Shown here one piece after another: positions 27,814 through 36,753 of a stretch of DNA of 64,000 nucleotides. The stretch's first letter is position 1. Each line of letters starts with the position of its first letter. The translations under genes and the position numbers were made by a program. The notes under the pieces are model-generated. The model had not been told where the DNA came from. It saw only the letters and a list, made by a program, of their open reading frames with translations, and did no database searches. Source of the DNA: Microbacterium sp. 1.5R (GTDB lineage: Bacteria > Actinomycetota > Actinomycetes > Actinomycetales > Microbacteriaceae); the NCBI RefSeq assembly GCF_001889265.1, contig NZ_CP018151.1, positions 2,604,001-2,668,000 on the forward strand, written 5' to 3'.

Positions 27814-29034
27814 TCAGAGCAGACGGAACGTCTGCCGGGCGATCTCGAGCTCTTCGTTCGTGGGCACCACGAGCACAGCGACTCTGGACGCGTCCGTCGA
27901 GATCCGCCGGACTCCGCGCTGGCGTGCGGCATTGCGCCCGTGATCGATCTCCACGCCGGCGAATCCGAGCGTCGCCATCGCTTCCGCGCGCACGGCCGCT
28001 GCGTTCTCGCCGACCCCCGCGGTGAAGGAGATCACGTCGACTCCGCCGAGCTGCGCGATGTACGACCCCGCATACGCCCTGAGCCGGTGGATGTAGACGT
28101 CGAACGCGAGCGTCGCCGCCGCATCTCCCGCTTCCCTGCCCGCGAGGATGTCGCGCATGTCGCTGCGCCCTGCGAGGCCTTTGAGCCCACTGCGCGTGTT
28201 GAGGAGCGCGTCGAGATCGTCGATCGAGTACCCGGCTCGACGCGAGAGGTGCACGAGGGCCGCAGGATCGAGATCGCCGGACCGGGTCCCCATGACGAGC
28301 CCCTCGAGCGGAGTGAGCCCCATCGAGGTCTCCACCGATCGGCCACCCTCGATCGCGGTCACCGAGGCGCCGTTGCCGAGATGGAAGACGAGCTGGCGGA
28401 GTGTGCCCAGGTCGCGCCCGAGGAACGCGGCGGCCGACTCGCTCACGAACTGGTGGCTGGTGCCGTGGAATCCGTATCGGCGCACCCGGTGCTCCGCGGC
28501 GAGCTCTGCGTCGATCGCATAGGTGTAGGCGGCCGGAGGCAGTGTCTGATGGAACGCCGTGTCGAACACGGCGACGTGCGGGACGCCGGAGAACACCGCC
28601 CTCGCCGCGACGATCCCGGCGAGGTTCGCGGGGTTGTGCAGCGGGGCGAGCACCGAGAGCTCCTCGATCTGCTCCTCGACGTTCGGTGTGACGAGGGTGG
28701 GTGCGTAGAACCGTGCCCCGCCGTGCACCACCCGGTGTCCGACGGCGACGGGCGGATGCTCGTCGAGCAGCGGACCGTGCTCGGCGAACTGGTCGAGCAT
28801 CACCGTGAACGCGGCATCGTGATCGGCTACGGGCTGCTCGGAGTCGTACGAGGCATCGAGCATCGTGACGACGGCATCCCCTCCGGCATCCGGACGCACC
28901 GTGTGGCGGACGGCACTGAGGTCCTGTCCGATCCGGTCGATGAGTCCCGTCGCGAGCTCGTTCTCGTTCTCGATGTCGATCAGGCTGTACTTGAGCGACG
29001 AGGAACCGCTGTTGATGACGAGGATCGCGCTCAT
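27814..29034 (-). CDS. ackA: Acetate kinase
   Basis: Converts acetyl phosphate and ADP to acetate and ATP (reversible). The 406 residues carry the ASKHA-fold signatures ILVINSGSSSLKYSL at the N terminus, VGHRVVHGG, DTAFHQTLP, RRYGFHGTSHQFVSE, HLGNGASVTAI and FTAGVGENAAAVR. ATG overlaps the pta stop by 4 bp; the pair forms the Pta-AckA pathway. Confidence 0.97.
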   Translation of the reverse strand: MSAILVINSGSSSLKYSLIDIENENELATGLIDRIGQDLSAVRHTVRPDAGGDAVVTMLDASYDSEQPVADHDAAFTVMLDQFAEHGPLLDEHPPVAVGHRVVHGGARFYAPTLVTPNVEEQIEELSVLAPLHNPANLAGIVAARAVFSGVPHVAVFDTAFHQTLPPAAYTYAIDAELAAEHRVRRYGFHGTSHQFVSESAAAFLGRDLGTLRQLVFHLGNGASVTAIEGGRSVETSMGLTPLEGLVMGTRSGDLDPAALVHLSRRAGYSIDDLDALLNTRSGLKGLAGRSDMRDILAGREAGDAAATLAFDVYIHRLRAYAGSYIAQLGGVDVISFTAGVGENAAAVRAEAMATLGFAGVEIDHGRNAARQRGVRRISTDASRVAVLVVPTNEELEIARQTFRLL

Positions 29035-31154
29035 GCGGTCGCTCCTTCGGACTGCGCCTGGATCGCCGTGATCGCGACGGTGTTGACGATGTCGTCGACC
29101 AGCGCACCGCGCGAGAGGTCGTTGATCGGCTTGTTGAGACCCTGCAGCACGGGGCCGATCGCGACGGCACCCGCCGATCGCTGCACCGCCTTGTACGTGT
29201 TGTTGCCGGTGTTCAGGTCGGGGAAGACGAAGACGGTCGCCCGCCCTGCCACCGCCGAGTCGGGGAGCTTCGCCTTCGCCACCGCCGCGTCGGCCGCGGC
29301 GTCGTACTGGATCGGGCCTTCGACGAGCAGCTCGGGTGCACGCTCGTGCACGAGTGCGGTCGCGGCTCTGACCTTGTCGACGTCGGCACCCGAGCCGGAC
29401 TCCCCCGTCGAGTACGACAGCATCGCGATGCGCGGCTCGATGCCGAACTGCTGTGCGGTCGCCGCCGACGAGATCGCGATGTCGGCCAGCTGCTCGCTCG
29501 TCGGATCCGGGATCACCGCGCAGTCGCCGTAGACGAGCACCCGGTCGGCGAGCGCCATGAGGAAGACGCTCGACACGACGGTGACGCCCGGCTTGGTCTT
29601 GATGATCTCGAACGACGGGCGGATCGTGTGCGCCGTCGTGTGGGCGGCACCCGAGACCATGCCGTCCGCGAGGCCCAGGTGGACCATCATCGTGCCGAAG
29701 TACGACACGTCGGTGACCGTGTCGGCGGCCTGGGCCAGCGTAATGCCCTTGTGCGCCCGCAGCCGCGCGTACTCGGCCGCGAAGCGCTCGACCATCTCGG
29801 GATCGTTCGGGCTGATCACCTGGGCCGCCGATATGTCGACGCCCAACTCGACCGCCCGAGCCCTGACCGCCGACTCGTCGCCGAGGATCGTGAGATCCGC
29901 GACCTCCCGGGCCAACAGAGTCGCCGCCGCTCGGAGGATGCGGTCGTCATCGCCCTCCGGCAGCACGATGCGTCGACGGTCGGAGCGTGCTCTCTCGATG
30001 AGGCCGTACTCGAACATCAGCGGAGTCACGACGCGCGACTCCGCGAGACCCAGCTGAGTGGTGAGCTCGGCGATGTCGACGTGGGTCTGGAAGAGCCCCA
30101 GCGCCCGGTCGTAGCGGCCCCGCGACTCGGGCGAGATGCGGCCACGGGCCCCCATCACGCGCACCGCGGTGTCGTAGGTGCCGAGGTCGGTCGCGATGAT
30201 CGGCACGGTCGAGGTGAAGCCGTCGAGTAGCTGGACGATCGGCTCGGGAAGCGGGAAGGGGCCGTTCAGGATGATGCCGGCGACTCGGGGGAACGTGCCG
30301 GACGCATCCGCGAGCAGCGTCGCGAGCAACACCTCGGTGCGGTCGGCGGGGATCACCACGACCGACTCCTCCGTGAGCCGGGGAAGCACGTTCACCATCG
30401 ACATGCCCGCGACGACGATCGTCAGCGCCTCGCGTGCGAGACGGTCTCGGTCACCCTTGATGAGCCGGCCGTCGACCGCGGCGAGGATGCCGTCGATCGA
30501 CGGTGCCACCAGGGTGCGGTCCTCGGGGATCGCCCACACCGGCGTGGTCTTCTGCGGGCGCACCGCCGCGACGGCCTGTTCGATGTCGTCGAGCCGCTCG
30601 GGGTCGGCCCGGTTCACGATGATCGCGAACAGCTCCGCACGCTCGACCTCGAGTTCGGAGAGCGCGAGCGCCCCGATCTGTCCGACCGCGGCGGGAGTGC
30701 GGGCGGTGGTCGTACCCAGCTGCTCGGCCTGCCGCTGCTGATCGCGACCGCTGAGCACGAGCAGCACGGGCGCCGCCAGGTTCGCGGCGATCCGGGCGTT
30801 GTACCCCAGCTCTGCGGGGCTGGCGACATCGGTGTAGTCGCTGCCGATGATGACGACCGCGTCGCACTGGGCTTCGACCGCCTTGAACCGGGCGACGATG
30901 GTCGACAGCGCCCGGTCGGGGTCGTCTCGCACATCGTCGTAGGTCACGCCGATGCAGTCCTCGTAGTCGAGGTGCACCCCGTCGTGTGCGAGCAGCAGCT
31001 CGAGCACGTCGTCGCGCTCGGTCACCGACCGGGCGATCGGGCGGAAGACGCCGACCCGCGGGGTGACGCGCATGAGCGCGTCGAGCACGCCGAGGGCGAT
31101 GGTCGACTTACCGGTATGGCCTTCGGCCGAGGTGATGTAGATGCTCTGCGCCAC
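29031..31154 (-). CDS. pta: Phosphate acetyltransferase (long form)
   Basis: Interconverts acetyl-CoA and acetyl phosphate. At 707 residues it is the long, three-domain Pta: an N-terminal BioD-like P-loop domain (SAEGHTGKSTIALGVLDAL), a central DRTGG domain (about 215-320), and the C-terminal phosphotransacetylase domain from about 385 (RIVLPEGDDDRILRAAATLL, GMVSGAAHTTAHTIRP, NTGNNTYKAVQR). GTG at 31154 lies 6 bases after a TAGGGT hexamer with no Shine-Dalgarno sequence. Confidence 0.96.
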   Translation of the reverse strand: MAQSIYITSAEGHTGKSTIALGVLDALMRVTPRVGVFRPIARSVTERDDVLELLLAHDGVHLDYEDCIGVTYDDVRDDPDRALSTIVARFKAVEAQCDAVVIIGSDYTDVASPAELGYNARIAANLAAPVLLVLSGRDQQRQAEQLGTTTARTPAAVGQIGALALSELEVERAELFAIIVNRADPERLDDIEQAVAAVRPQKTTPVWAIPEDRTLVAPSIDGILAAVDGRLIKGDRDRLAREALTIVVAGMSMVNVLPRLTEESVVVIPADRTEVLLATLLADASGTFPRVAGIILNGPFPLPEPIVQLLDGFTSTVPIIATDLGTYDTAVRVMGARGRISPESRGRYDRALGLFQTHVDIAELTTQLGLAESRVVTPLMFEYGLIERARSDRRRIVLPEGDDDRILRAAATLLAREVADLTILGDESAVRARAVELGVDISAAQVISPNDPEMVERFAAEYARLRAHKGITLAQAADTVTDVSYFGTMMVHLGLADGMVSGAAHTTAHTIRPSFEIIKTKPGVTVVSSVFLMALADRVLVYGDCAVIPDPTSEQLADIAISSAATAQQFGIEPRIAMLSYSTGESGSGADVDKVRAATALVHERAPELLVEGPIQYDAAADAAVAKAKLPDSAVAGRATVFVFPDLNTGNNTYKAVQRSAGAVAIGPVLQGLNKPINDLSRGALVDDIVNTVAITAIQAQSEGATA

Positions 31155-31160
31155 AGTCCC

Positions 31161-31166
31161 ACCCTA
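31161..31166 (-). promoter_or_regulatory. -10 element of pta-ackA, leaderless type
   Basis: TAGGGT, 6 bases, then GTG at 31154. Confidence 0.5.
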
Positions 31167-31214
31167 GGTGCACGACCTCATGATCTCGCTGGGTTGACAG
31201 CCGTGCGAAACAGC

Positions 31215-31949
31215 TCAGCAGGGCGTCGAGAGCGCATCGACCACGGCTGCGGCGTCAGAGGCGTAGCGCGTGTAATAGGTGGGGTCGAGGTTGATCTGCA
31301 CCCGGTGGATCGCGAGCGACGGATCCATCGACTGCCAGTCGGGGACTCTCGCGAGGCGCTCGTAGAACAGCGTCGCGGCGGTCGCCGGGTCCATGCGCTG
31401 CTCGGCCGAACCCCACCAGTGCTGCTGTTGGAAGAGTCCGATGCTCGTCGTCCGGCTGCCGTCGGGGTTCGTGAACCCGCTCGTCTCCCAGTCGCCGTAG
31501 TCGATGTTGTTCAGGCTGCTCTCGCCCATCGCCGTCATGACGCCCAGGATCTGCCCGTCTCGACCGAAGCCGAGCGCGGTCGCCGTCTGCATGATGGTCG
31601 CGGCGTTCTCGAGCTGCTCCCCCTGCCAGCCCGCGACACCCGCCTCCGGGAACGTGGTCGGATCGGAGATGCAGATCGCCAGCGGCTTCTCGTGGGCGAG
31701 TCCCAGCGGGATCAGCACCGCGGCGAGCGCGACCAGGATCACCGCCGCCGCAGAGAGTGCGACGCGTCGCAGCACCTTCGCCCGCCGCATCCGCCGCTGC
31801 GCTCGACGTCGCGGCGACGCGCGGTGCGTGCGTGCGCGCTGCCGACTCGCCGTCTTGCCGTCAGTCGCCTTGCGGGCGCCTGCCTTCCTGCGAGCCGCCG
31901 TCTTCCTCGTCGACGGCGTCTTCCTCGTGGTCGCGCCCCGAGAGCTCAT
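31215..31949 (-). CDS. Membrane-anchored lysozyme/transglycosylase-like protein with basic N-terminal tail
   Basis: 244 residues. The first 60 residues are extremely Lys/Arg/Ala-rich (TRKTAARRKAGARKATDGK and similar), then one membrane helix (62-84) and an extracytoplasmic domain with ILGVMTAMGESSLNNIDYGD (candidate catalytic E143) and SIGLFQQQHWWG, features of goose-lysozyme/SLT-like wall hydrolases, ending with two-Cys spacing. Probably cleaves or binds peptidoglycan; not proven. The basic tail would face the cytoplasm. ATG overlaps the rhomboid stop by 4 bp. Confidence 0.72.
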   Translation of the reverse strand: MSSRGATTRKTPSTRKTAARRKAGARKATDGKTASRQRARTHRASPRRRAQRRMRRAKVLRRVALSAAAVILVALAAVLIPLGLAHEKPLAICISDPTTFPEAGVAGWQGEQLENAATIMQTATALGFGRDGQILGVMTAMGESSLNNIDYGDWETSGFTNPDGSRTTSIGLFQQQHWWGSAEQRMDPATAATLFYERLARVPDWQSMDPSLAIHRVQINLDPTYYTRYASDAAAVVDALSTPC

Positions 31950-32563
31950 ACGCTGCGGGTCTCGCGTCCGCCTCTGCCGACGAACGCGGCGAGGCCGCCC
32001 CCGATCGCACCGAACAGATGCGCCTGCCACGAGATGCCCTCGCGAACGCCGACGACGCCGGCGAGCATCGAGCCGCCGTAGAGTCCGATCACGATGAGCG
32101 CGACGATCGCATAGAGCACGCGATGAGCGACTCGTCCCGGCGCGAAGACCCGCATCACGGTGTATCCGAAGTATCCGAAGACGAGTCCTGATGCCCCGAC
32201 AGTCAATGCTCCTGGCGCGTTCACGAGCCATGTGCCGAGGCCGCCGACCACGGCGGCGAATGCGGTGACGGTCCAGAACCTGCGAGCGCCTTCGACAGCG
32301 ACGAGGCTGCCGAGCACGAGAAGCGGCACGGTGTTGCCGATCAGGTGCGCCCAATCCGCGTGCAGGAGAGGCCCGACCACGATGCCCCCGAGACCCGAGA
32401 GGTCCCAGGACCGAAGACCGAAGCCCGTGAAGGACCCGGGGAGGATCGCGTCGACGAGCTGCACGAGCCACATCAGGGCGACGAGCAGCAGAGGCGCCGC
32501 GAAACGGCCGAGAGCGCTGGAGCGCGGGGAATCGGCGGTGCGGGTCACATCGGGCCTTGTCAC
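31946..32563 (-). CDS. Rhomboid family intramembrane serine protease
   Basis: 205 residues, six predicted helices. Catalytic dyad S125 in GASGLVFGYFGY and H182 in SWQAHLFGAIGGGLAA; the oxyanion Asn is N77 in WAHLIGNTVPLL. Cleaves membrane proteins inside the bilayer; substrate unknown. GTG start at 32563 stands 6 bases after CAGGAT, a weaker leaderless-type arrangement. It shares an operon with the lysozyme-like gene downstream, which raises the possibility, unproven, that the anchored lysozyme-like protein is a substrate. Confidence 0.9.
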   Translation of the reverse strand: MTRPDVTRTADSPRSSALGRFAAPLLLVALMWLVQLVDAILPGSFTGFGLRSWDLSGLGGIVVGPLLHADWAHLIGNTVPLLVLGSLVAVEGARRFWTVTAFAAVVGGLGTWLVNAPGALTVGASGLVFGYFGYTVMRVFAPGRVAHRVLYAIVALIVIGLYGGSMLAGVVGVREGISWQAHLFGAIGGGLAAFVGRGGRETRSV

Positions 32564-32569
32564 GTCACG

Positions 32570-32575
32570 ATCCTG
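32570..32575 (-). promoter_or_regulatory. Possible -10 element of the rhomboid gene
   Basis: CAGGAT, 6 bases, then GTG at 32563. The first position departs from TANNNT, so this is a weak call. Confidence 0.35.
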
Positions 32576-32604
32576 TCAGGACTGCCCCGGAGGACCCTGA
32601 CAAA

Positions 32605-32700
32605 AAGAAAGTGACCCTCCGCGCACCCAGCAGAGCCCGGTTACCCTTGCTGCGTTTCCGCCCTGGGGGAATTGGCCTGGATGCCGCCACGCGGAGAGCC
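32605..32700 (-). ncRNA. ffs: Signal recognition particle RNA (bacterial small type)
   Basis: About 96 nt. The RNA starts GGCTCTCCGCGTGGCGGC and folds back on the 3' GTGCGCGGAGGG, giving the closing stem; the apical part, GGGCGGAAACGCAGCAAGGG, contains the conserved SRP domain IV signature GGAA...AGCAGCA-like loop that binds Ffh. A T-rich tail (minus strand, TTTCTTTTTG near 32600-32610) follows the stem and should terminate it. Ends are approximate. Confidence 0.9.
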
Positions 32701-32707
32701 GTCGACA

Positions 32708-32713
32708 AGTCTA
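32708..32713 (-). promoter_or_regulatory. -10 element of the SRP RNA gene
   Basis: TAGACT (minus strand) ends 8 bases before the G at 32700, the first base of the closing stem, so start site and RNA structure agree. Confidence 0.65.
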
Positions 32714-32753
32714 GCCGATGTCTGCCCCTGCTCTTTGACAGACTGGGCAGGTC

Positions 32754-35663
32754 ATGGATCCCGTCGCCGCCCCTCCCCTGTCGACGTGGCATTTTCCGGG
32801 CACGCTGCGCACCTACCAGGCCGAGGTCCTCGACCGGATCCCTCCGGGAGGCGCAGCCCCGCTGCACATCGTCGCTCCGCCAGGCTCCGGGAAGACGCTG
32901 CTGGGCCTGCTGCTCGCCGCACGCGAAGGCCACCGCACTCTCGTGCTGTCGCCGACGGTGACCATCCGCCATCAGTGGGTGCGCACCGCGTCCGAGCTGG
33001 CGCCGGACGCGGCGGCCGTCTCGGATGATCCCGAGCGTCTCGGCGACCTGACGGTGCTCACCTATCAGCTGCTCAGCGTGACGGGAGACGGCTCACCCTT
33101 CGACGACCTCGCCAGGGCGATCTGGACGGAGGAACTCGTCGCGAGCGGCCGCACCGAGGCGGATGCCGCGACGTGGCTCGCCGAGCTGGCGGTCGACAAC
33201 CCCGCCCGCCACCGCTCCGGCATCCGCAGTCGTGCGCGCCGACTGCGTTCGCGTTTCACCCGCCAGCGCCCTTCGGAGCTCGCTCGCGTGCTGCACCCGA
33301 ACGCCGTCGCGCTCATCGACCGACTCGTCGAGGCGGGGGTGCGCACGGTCGTGCTCGACGAGTGCCATCATCTGCTCGACCACTGGGCGATCGTGGTGGC
33401 CTATCTGGTCGCCCGCATCCGAGAGAGCGGCGCGGAGCCGACGCTGATCGGCCTCACCGCGACCCTGCCGTCGCCCGACGACGAGACCGAGTACGAGAAC
33501 TACAGCCACCTGCTCGGCGAGGTCGACTACGAGGTGCCGACACCGGCGGTGGTCAAGGAGGGCCACCTGGCTCCGTATCGCGATCACGTGATGTTCACCG
33601 AGCCCCTGCCCGAAGAGGCCGCGTTCATCCGACGGCACGAATCGCTGCTGCACGACCTGATCACGCAGGTGCTGTCGACCCCCGACGCGCTGTCGTACCT
33701 CGAGCATCACCTCCAACCCGCAGACCCGCAGGACGCCTCTCTCGCCGAGACTCCGCTCGCCCGCCTCGACCGTGCCTTCGCGACGGACTTCGCCCTCACC
33801 CGGTCATGCGCTGTCGTGCTGCGCGAGGTCTCTCCGCAGCATCCGCTCATCGCCTCGATCCCGCCGGCCCTGCTCGACCGATGCACGACCGACGACCTGC
33901 TGACGGTCCTGTCACGGTTCGCCCAGGCCCGACTGCTCTCGGATCCCTCTGCCGTGCGCCAGTGGGAGTACGTGCGGCGCTCGCTCGCGGACTTCGGGTA
34001 TGCGCTGACCGACCGGGGTATCCGACGCGGCCGCAACCCGATCGAGACCACTCTGGCGTTCTCCGCCGCCAAGGACCACGCGGCCGTCGAGATCCTCCAG
34101 CGAGAACTCGCCGGCGCCGACGGCGATCGGATCCGCGCGGTCGTCGTGACCGATTTCGTCGAGCACGGCAACAGCCGCGGTCTGGCCGGTGACGCACCCG
34201 CCGGGGCGCTCCGCACGTTCGGCCTCCTCGCCGTCGACGCTGTCACCTCCCAACTGCGCCCCGTGCTGCTGACCTCGCAGCACCTGCGTGTCCGCGCCGA
34301 CGACGCCGCCGACACCGCGGTCGCGCTCGGCGAACTGCTCGGCGAGCCGGTCGGCATCGCGGAGGGCACCGGTCCCGTGCGCGACCTACAGGTGCGCGCC
34401 GCCGGAAGCGGACGAGTCGTCGCGGCCGTGTCCGAGCTGATCCGCCGAGGCGATGTGCGCCTGCTCGTCGGCACCCGGGGGCTGCTCGGCGAAGGCTGGG
34501 ACTGCCCGTCGGTGAACACCCTCGTCGATCTCACGACCGTGGCCACCTCATCCGGCACCCAGCAGCTGCGGGGGCGCACCCTGAGGCTCGATCCGGCATG
34601 GCCCGAGAAGGTCGCGCACAACTGGTCGGTCGTCTGCCTGATCCCGTCGCACGTCGACCTCGACGATGCGTCCGAGTCCCTGCGACTCCGTCGTCGGCAT
34701 TCGCATCTGTGGGGGCTGAGCGCCGAGGGCGACGGCCGGATCGTCAGCGGACTGGGTCATGCACTCACCGCACCCGCCGTCGAGGCGTGGACTCGTGTGC
34801 TCGACAAGGACCCGTCGACGACGATCGCGGATCTCGGCGCCCTCGTGCGCGCGCAGTGGCCCTCTCGGAGTCGGACGAGGGAGGAGTGGCGGATCGGCGA
34901 GCCGTACCGTGCCCACGAACGGGAGACGGTGTCGATCCGTCGGACGACCCGCGCCCCACTGCTTCGCGCCGCGCAGACGGCGAGGGCGGGAGCGGTCGGC
35001 GGCTTCCTCGCCGGCGCCGCGACGACAGGCGTGCTCGTCACCGTGCTCGCGCTCTTCGGGGTCTCCTTCGCCCCTGCCTTCGGGGTCGCGCTCGCGCTGA
35101 TCGGGGGCGCTGTCGCTGCGACCGCATCCGCTGTGCGCATGCTCGTCCGCTCTCTGCGCGATCGCTCGAGGCCGGCCGAGATCTACCGAGCCGCGGCGGT
35201 CGCCGTCGCCCGCACGCTGGAGGAGGCAGGACGCGTCGGGCGGATCGACGAGTCAGCGATCACTGCGCGTCCGGACGACGCCGACCCCACCCGCATCCGC
35301 ATCGAGCTCGGCGGCTCCGTCTCGGACGCACGCGTGATCGCCGATGCCGTCGAGGAGCTCTTCGCACCGGTGCGCACACCCCGGTTCCTGCTGCGCATCG
35401 ACGCGGCCGGGCTGCCGCGGGTCCGGGTGCTCGAACGCCTCGCCGACCGCCTCTCCCCCGGACGCACGCTTCTCGCAGTGCCTCGCCTGATCGCCCGGCG
35501 GCGCGGAGACGCCGAGCGCTTCTGCGACCATTGGCGGGCCCTGATCGGCACGTGCTCACTGCACGAGCTGAGCGGGGTGCAGGGACTCGCCCTGCTGCGT
35601 GTCGCGCGCAGCGCCGACAGCCGGGTGGACCCCGCAGAACCCCGGGCTCGTGTCTGGGGCTGA
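32754..35663 (+). CDS. Superfamily 2 helicase with predicted membrane segments
   Basis: 969-residue protein. Helicase motifs: Walker A APPGSGKT (41-48), DECH box VVLDECHH (199-206), LTATLPS (234-240), and in the second RecA lobe GTRGLLGEGWDCPSVNTLVDL and QQLRGRTLRLDP, as in restriction/XPB-like SF2 ATPases. A large insert separates the lobes. Around 745-800 two strongly hydrophobic segments follow (VGGFLAGAATTGVLVTVLAL and a second starting FGVALALIGGAVAA), then a soluble C-terminal domain of about 165 residues that I do not recognise. Role unknown. ATG at 32754 lacks a clear Shine-Dalgarno sequence. MoxR follows after 87 bp. Confidence 0.8.
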   Translation: MDPVAAPPLSTWHFPGTLRTYQAEVLDRIPPGGAAPLHIVAPPGSGKTLLGLLLAAREGHRTLVLSPTVTIRHQWVRTASELAPDAAAVSDDPERLGDLTVLTYQLLSVTGDGSPFDDLARAIWTEELVASGRTEADAATWLAELAVDNPARHRSGIRSRARRLRSRFTRQRPSELARVLHPNAVALIDRLVEAGVRTVVLDECHHLLDHWAIVVAYLVARIRESGAEPTLIGLTATLPSPDDETEYENYSHLLGEVDYEVPTPAVVKEGHLAPYRDHVMFTEPLPEEAAFIRRHESLLHDLITQVLSTPDALSYLEHHLQPADPQDASLAETPLARLDRAFATDFALTRSCAVVLREVSPQHPLIASIPPALLDRCTTDDLLTVLSRFAQARLLSDPSAVRQWEYVRRSLADFGYALTDRGIRRGRNPIETTLAFSAAKDHAAVEILQRELAGADGDRIRAVVVTDFVEHGNSRGLAGDAPAGALRTFGLLAVDAVTSQLRPVLLTSQHLRVRADDAADTAVALGELLGEPVGIAEGTGPVRDLQVRAAGSGRVVAAVSELIRRGDVRLLVGTRGLLGEGWDCPSVNTLVDLTTVATSSGTQQLRGRTLRLDPAWPEKVAHNWSVVCLIPSHVDLDDASESLRLRRRHSHLWGLSAEGDGRIVSGLGHALTAPAVEAWTRVLDKDPSTTIADLGALVRAQWPSRSRTREEWRIGEPYRAHERETVSIRRTTRAPLLRAAQTARAGAVGGFLAGAATTGVLVTVLALFGVSFAPAFGVALALIGGAVAATASAVRMLVRSLRDRSRPAEIYRAAAVAVARTLEEAGRVGRIDESAITARPDDADPTRIRIELGGSVSDARVIADAVEELFAPVRTPRFLLRIDAAGLPRVRVLERLADRLSPGRTLLAVPRLIARRRGDAERFCDHWRALIGTCSLHELSGVQGLALLRVARSADSRVDPAEPRARVWG

Positions 35664-35704
35664 TCCCCGACGCCGGTTCTCACCCCAACCGTAGGCAGCC
35701 GGGT

Positions 35705-35710
35705 TACGAT
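35705..35710 (+). promoter_or_regulatory. Possible -10 element of the moxR operon
   Basis: TACGAT 40 bases before the moxR-type ATG; a leader with GAGAGGGA would result. Confidence 0.4.
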
Positions 35711-35750
35711 CGGTTCACGCGCACCGCAGCGCCCACGCGAGAGGGAACGC

Positions 35751-36740
35751 ATGCCAGAGAACCCGCCCCTGATCCCGGCCGTTGTCGACGCCGAGCAGTT
35801 CGCCGCGCAGACGTCTGCCATCGTCGAGTCCGTCGGACGGGTGATCGACGGCAAGCCGGATGCCGTGCGGAGCGCGCTCGTGTGCCTGCTCGCCGAGGGA
35901 CACCTGCTGATCGAGGACGTGCCAGGCGTCGGCAAGACGATGCTGGCACGCGCGCTGGCCGCGAGCGTGGATGCGACCGTCCGCCGCATCCAGTTCACTC
36001 CCGACCTCCTCCCCGGCGATGTGACGGGCGTGAGCGTCTACAACCCCGTCGATCGCGAGTTCGAGTTCAAACGCGGCGCCGTGTTCGCGCACATCGTGAT
36101 CGCCGACGAGATCAACCGCTCGTCGCCGAAGACGCAGTCGGCGCTGCTCGAGGCCATGGAGGAGGGGCAGGTGACGGTCGACGGGTCGACCCACATGCTG
36201 CCCGATCCGTTCCTGGTCGTCGCGACCCAGAATCCGCTCGAGATGGAGGGGACCTATGCGCTGCCCGAAGCACAGCGCGACCGCTTCATGATGCGCATCT
36301 CGATGGGCTACCCGGATGCGGCGGCCGAGGCGCTCATGCTGCGACAGCGAGACACCGTGAACCCGCTCGCCGCGGTGCGAGCGGTCGCCGATGCGGCGTC
36401 GATCTCGGGACTGATCGCCTGGGCGCGCTCCGTGCATGTCGCGCCGGCGCTCGAGGAGTACACGGTCGCTCTGGCGCAGGCCACCCGAGCCGACCCCAAT
36501 CTGCACCTGGGTGCGAGCCCGAGGGCGACTCTTCAGCTGATCCGCGCCGCGAAGGTGTGGGCGGCACTCGACGGACGCGACTTCGTGATCCCGGACGACG
36601 TGACCGCGCTGATCGTCCCGGTCTTCGCCCACCGACTCCTTCCCGCCCGCGGCGCGCACCGCGCCGGAGCCCAGCCGGTCGAGGCGGCTCTGCGGCAGAT
36701 CGTCGAGCGCATGCGGGTGCCCGTGACCGCGCGCTCCTGA
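35751..36740 (+). CDS. MoxR family AAA+ ATPase
   Basis: 329-residue AAA+ protein. Walker A EDVPGVGKT (55-63), Walker B IVIADEINRSSPKTQSALLEAMEE (D119/E120), sensor VVATQNPLEMEGTYALPEAQRDRFMM. MoxR proteins act as chaperone-like ATPases that help assemble or activate complexes with DUF58/VWA partners; here the partner DUF58 gene follows after 13 bp and a transglutaminase-like membrane protein after that. GAGAGGGA precedes the ATG. The exact target is unknown. Confidence 0.93.
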   Translation: MPENPPLIPAVVDAEQFAAQTSAIVESVGRVIDGKPDAVRSALVCLLAEGHLLIEDVPGVGKTMLARALAASVDATVRRIQFTPDLLPGDVTGVSVYNPVDREFEFKRGAVFAHIVIADEINRSSPKTQSALLEAMEEGQVTVDGSTHMLPDPFLVVATQNPLEMEGTYALPEAQRDRFMMRISMGYPDAAAEALMLRQRDTVNPLAAVRAVADAASISGLIAWARSVHVAPALEEYTVALAQATRADPNLHLGASPRATLQLIRAAKVWAALDGRDFVIPDDVTALIVPVFAHRLLPARGAHRAGAQPVEAALRQIVERMRVPVTARS

Positions 36741-36753
36741 CCCGCCGCTCGCC

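Noticed and set aside
32565..32972. 135-residue minus frame over the SRP RNA
   Set aside because: The region is explained by the SRP RNA and the start of the helicase gene.
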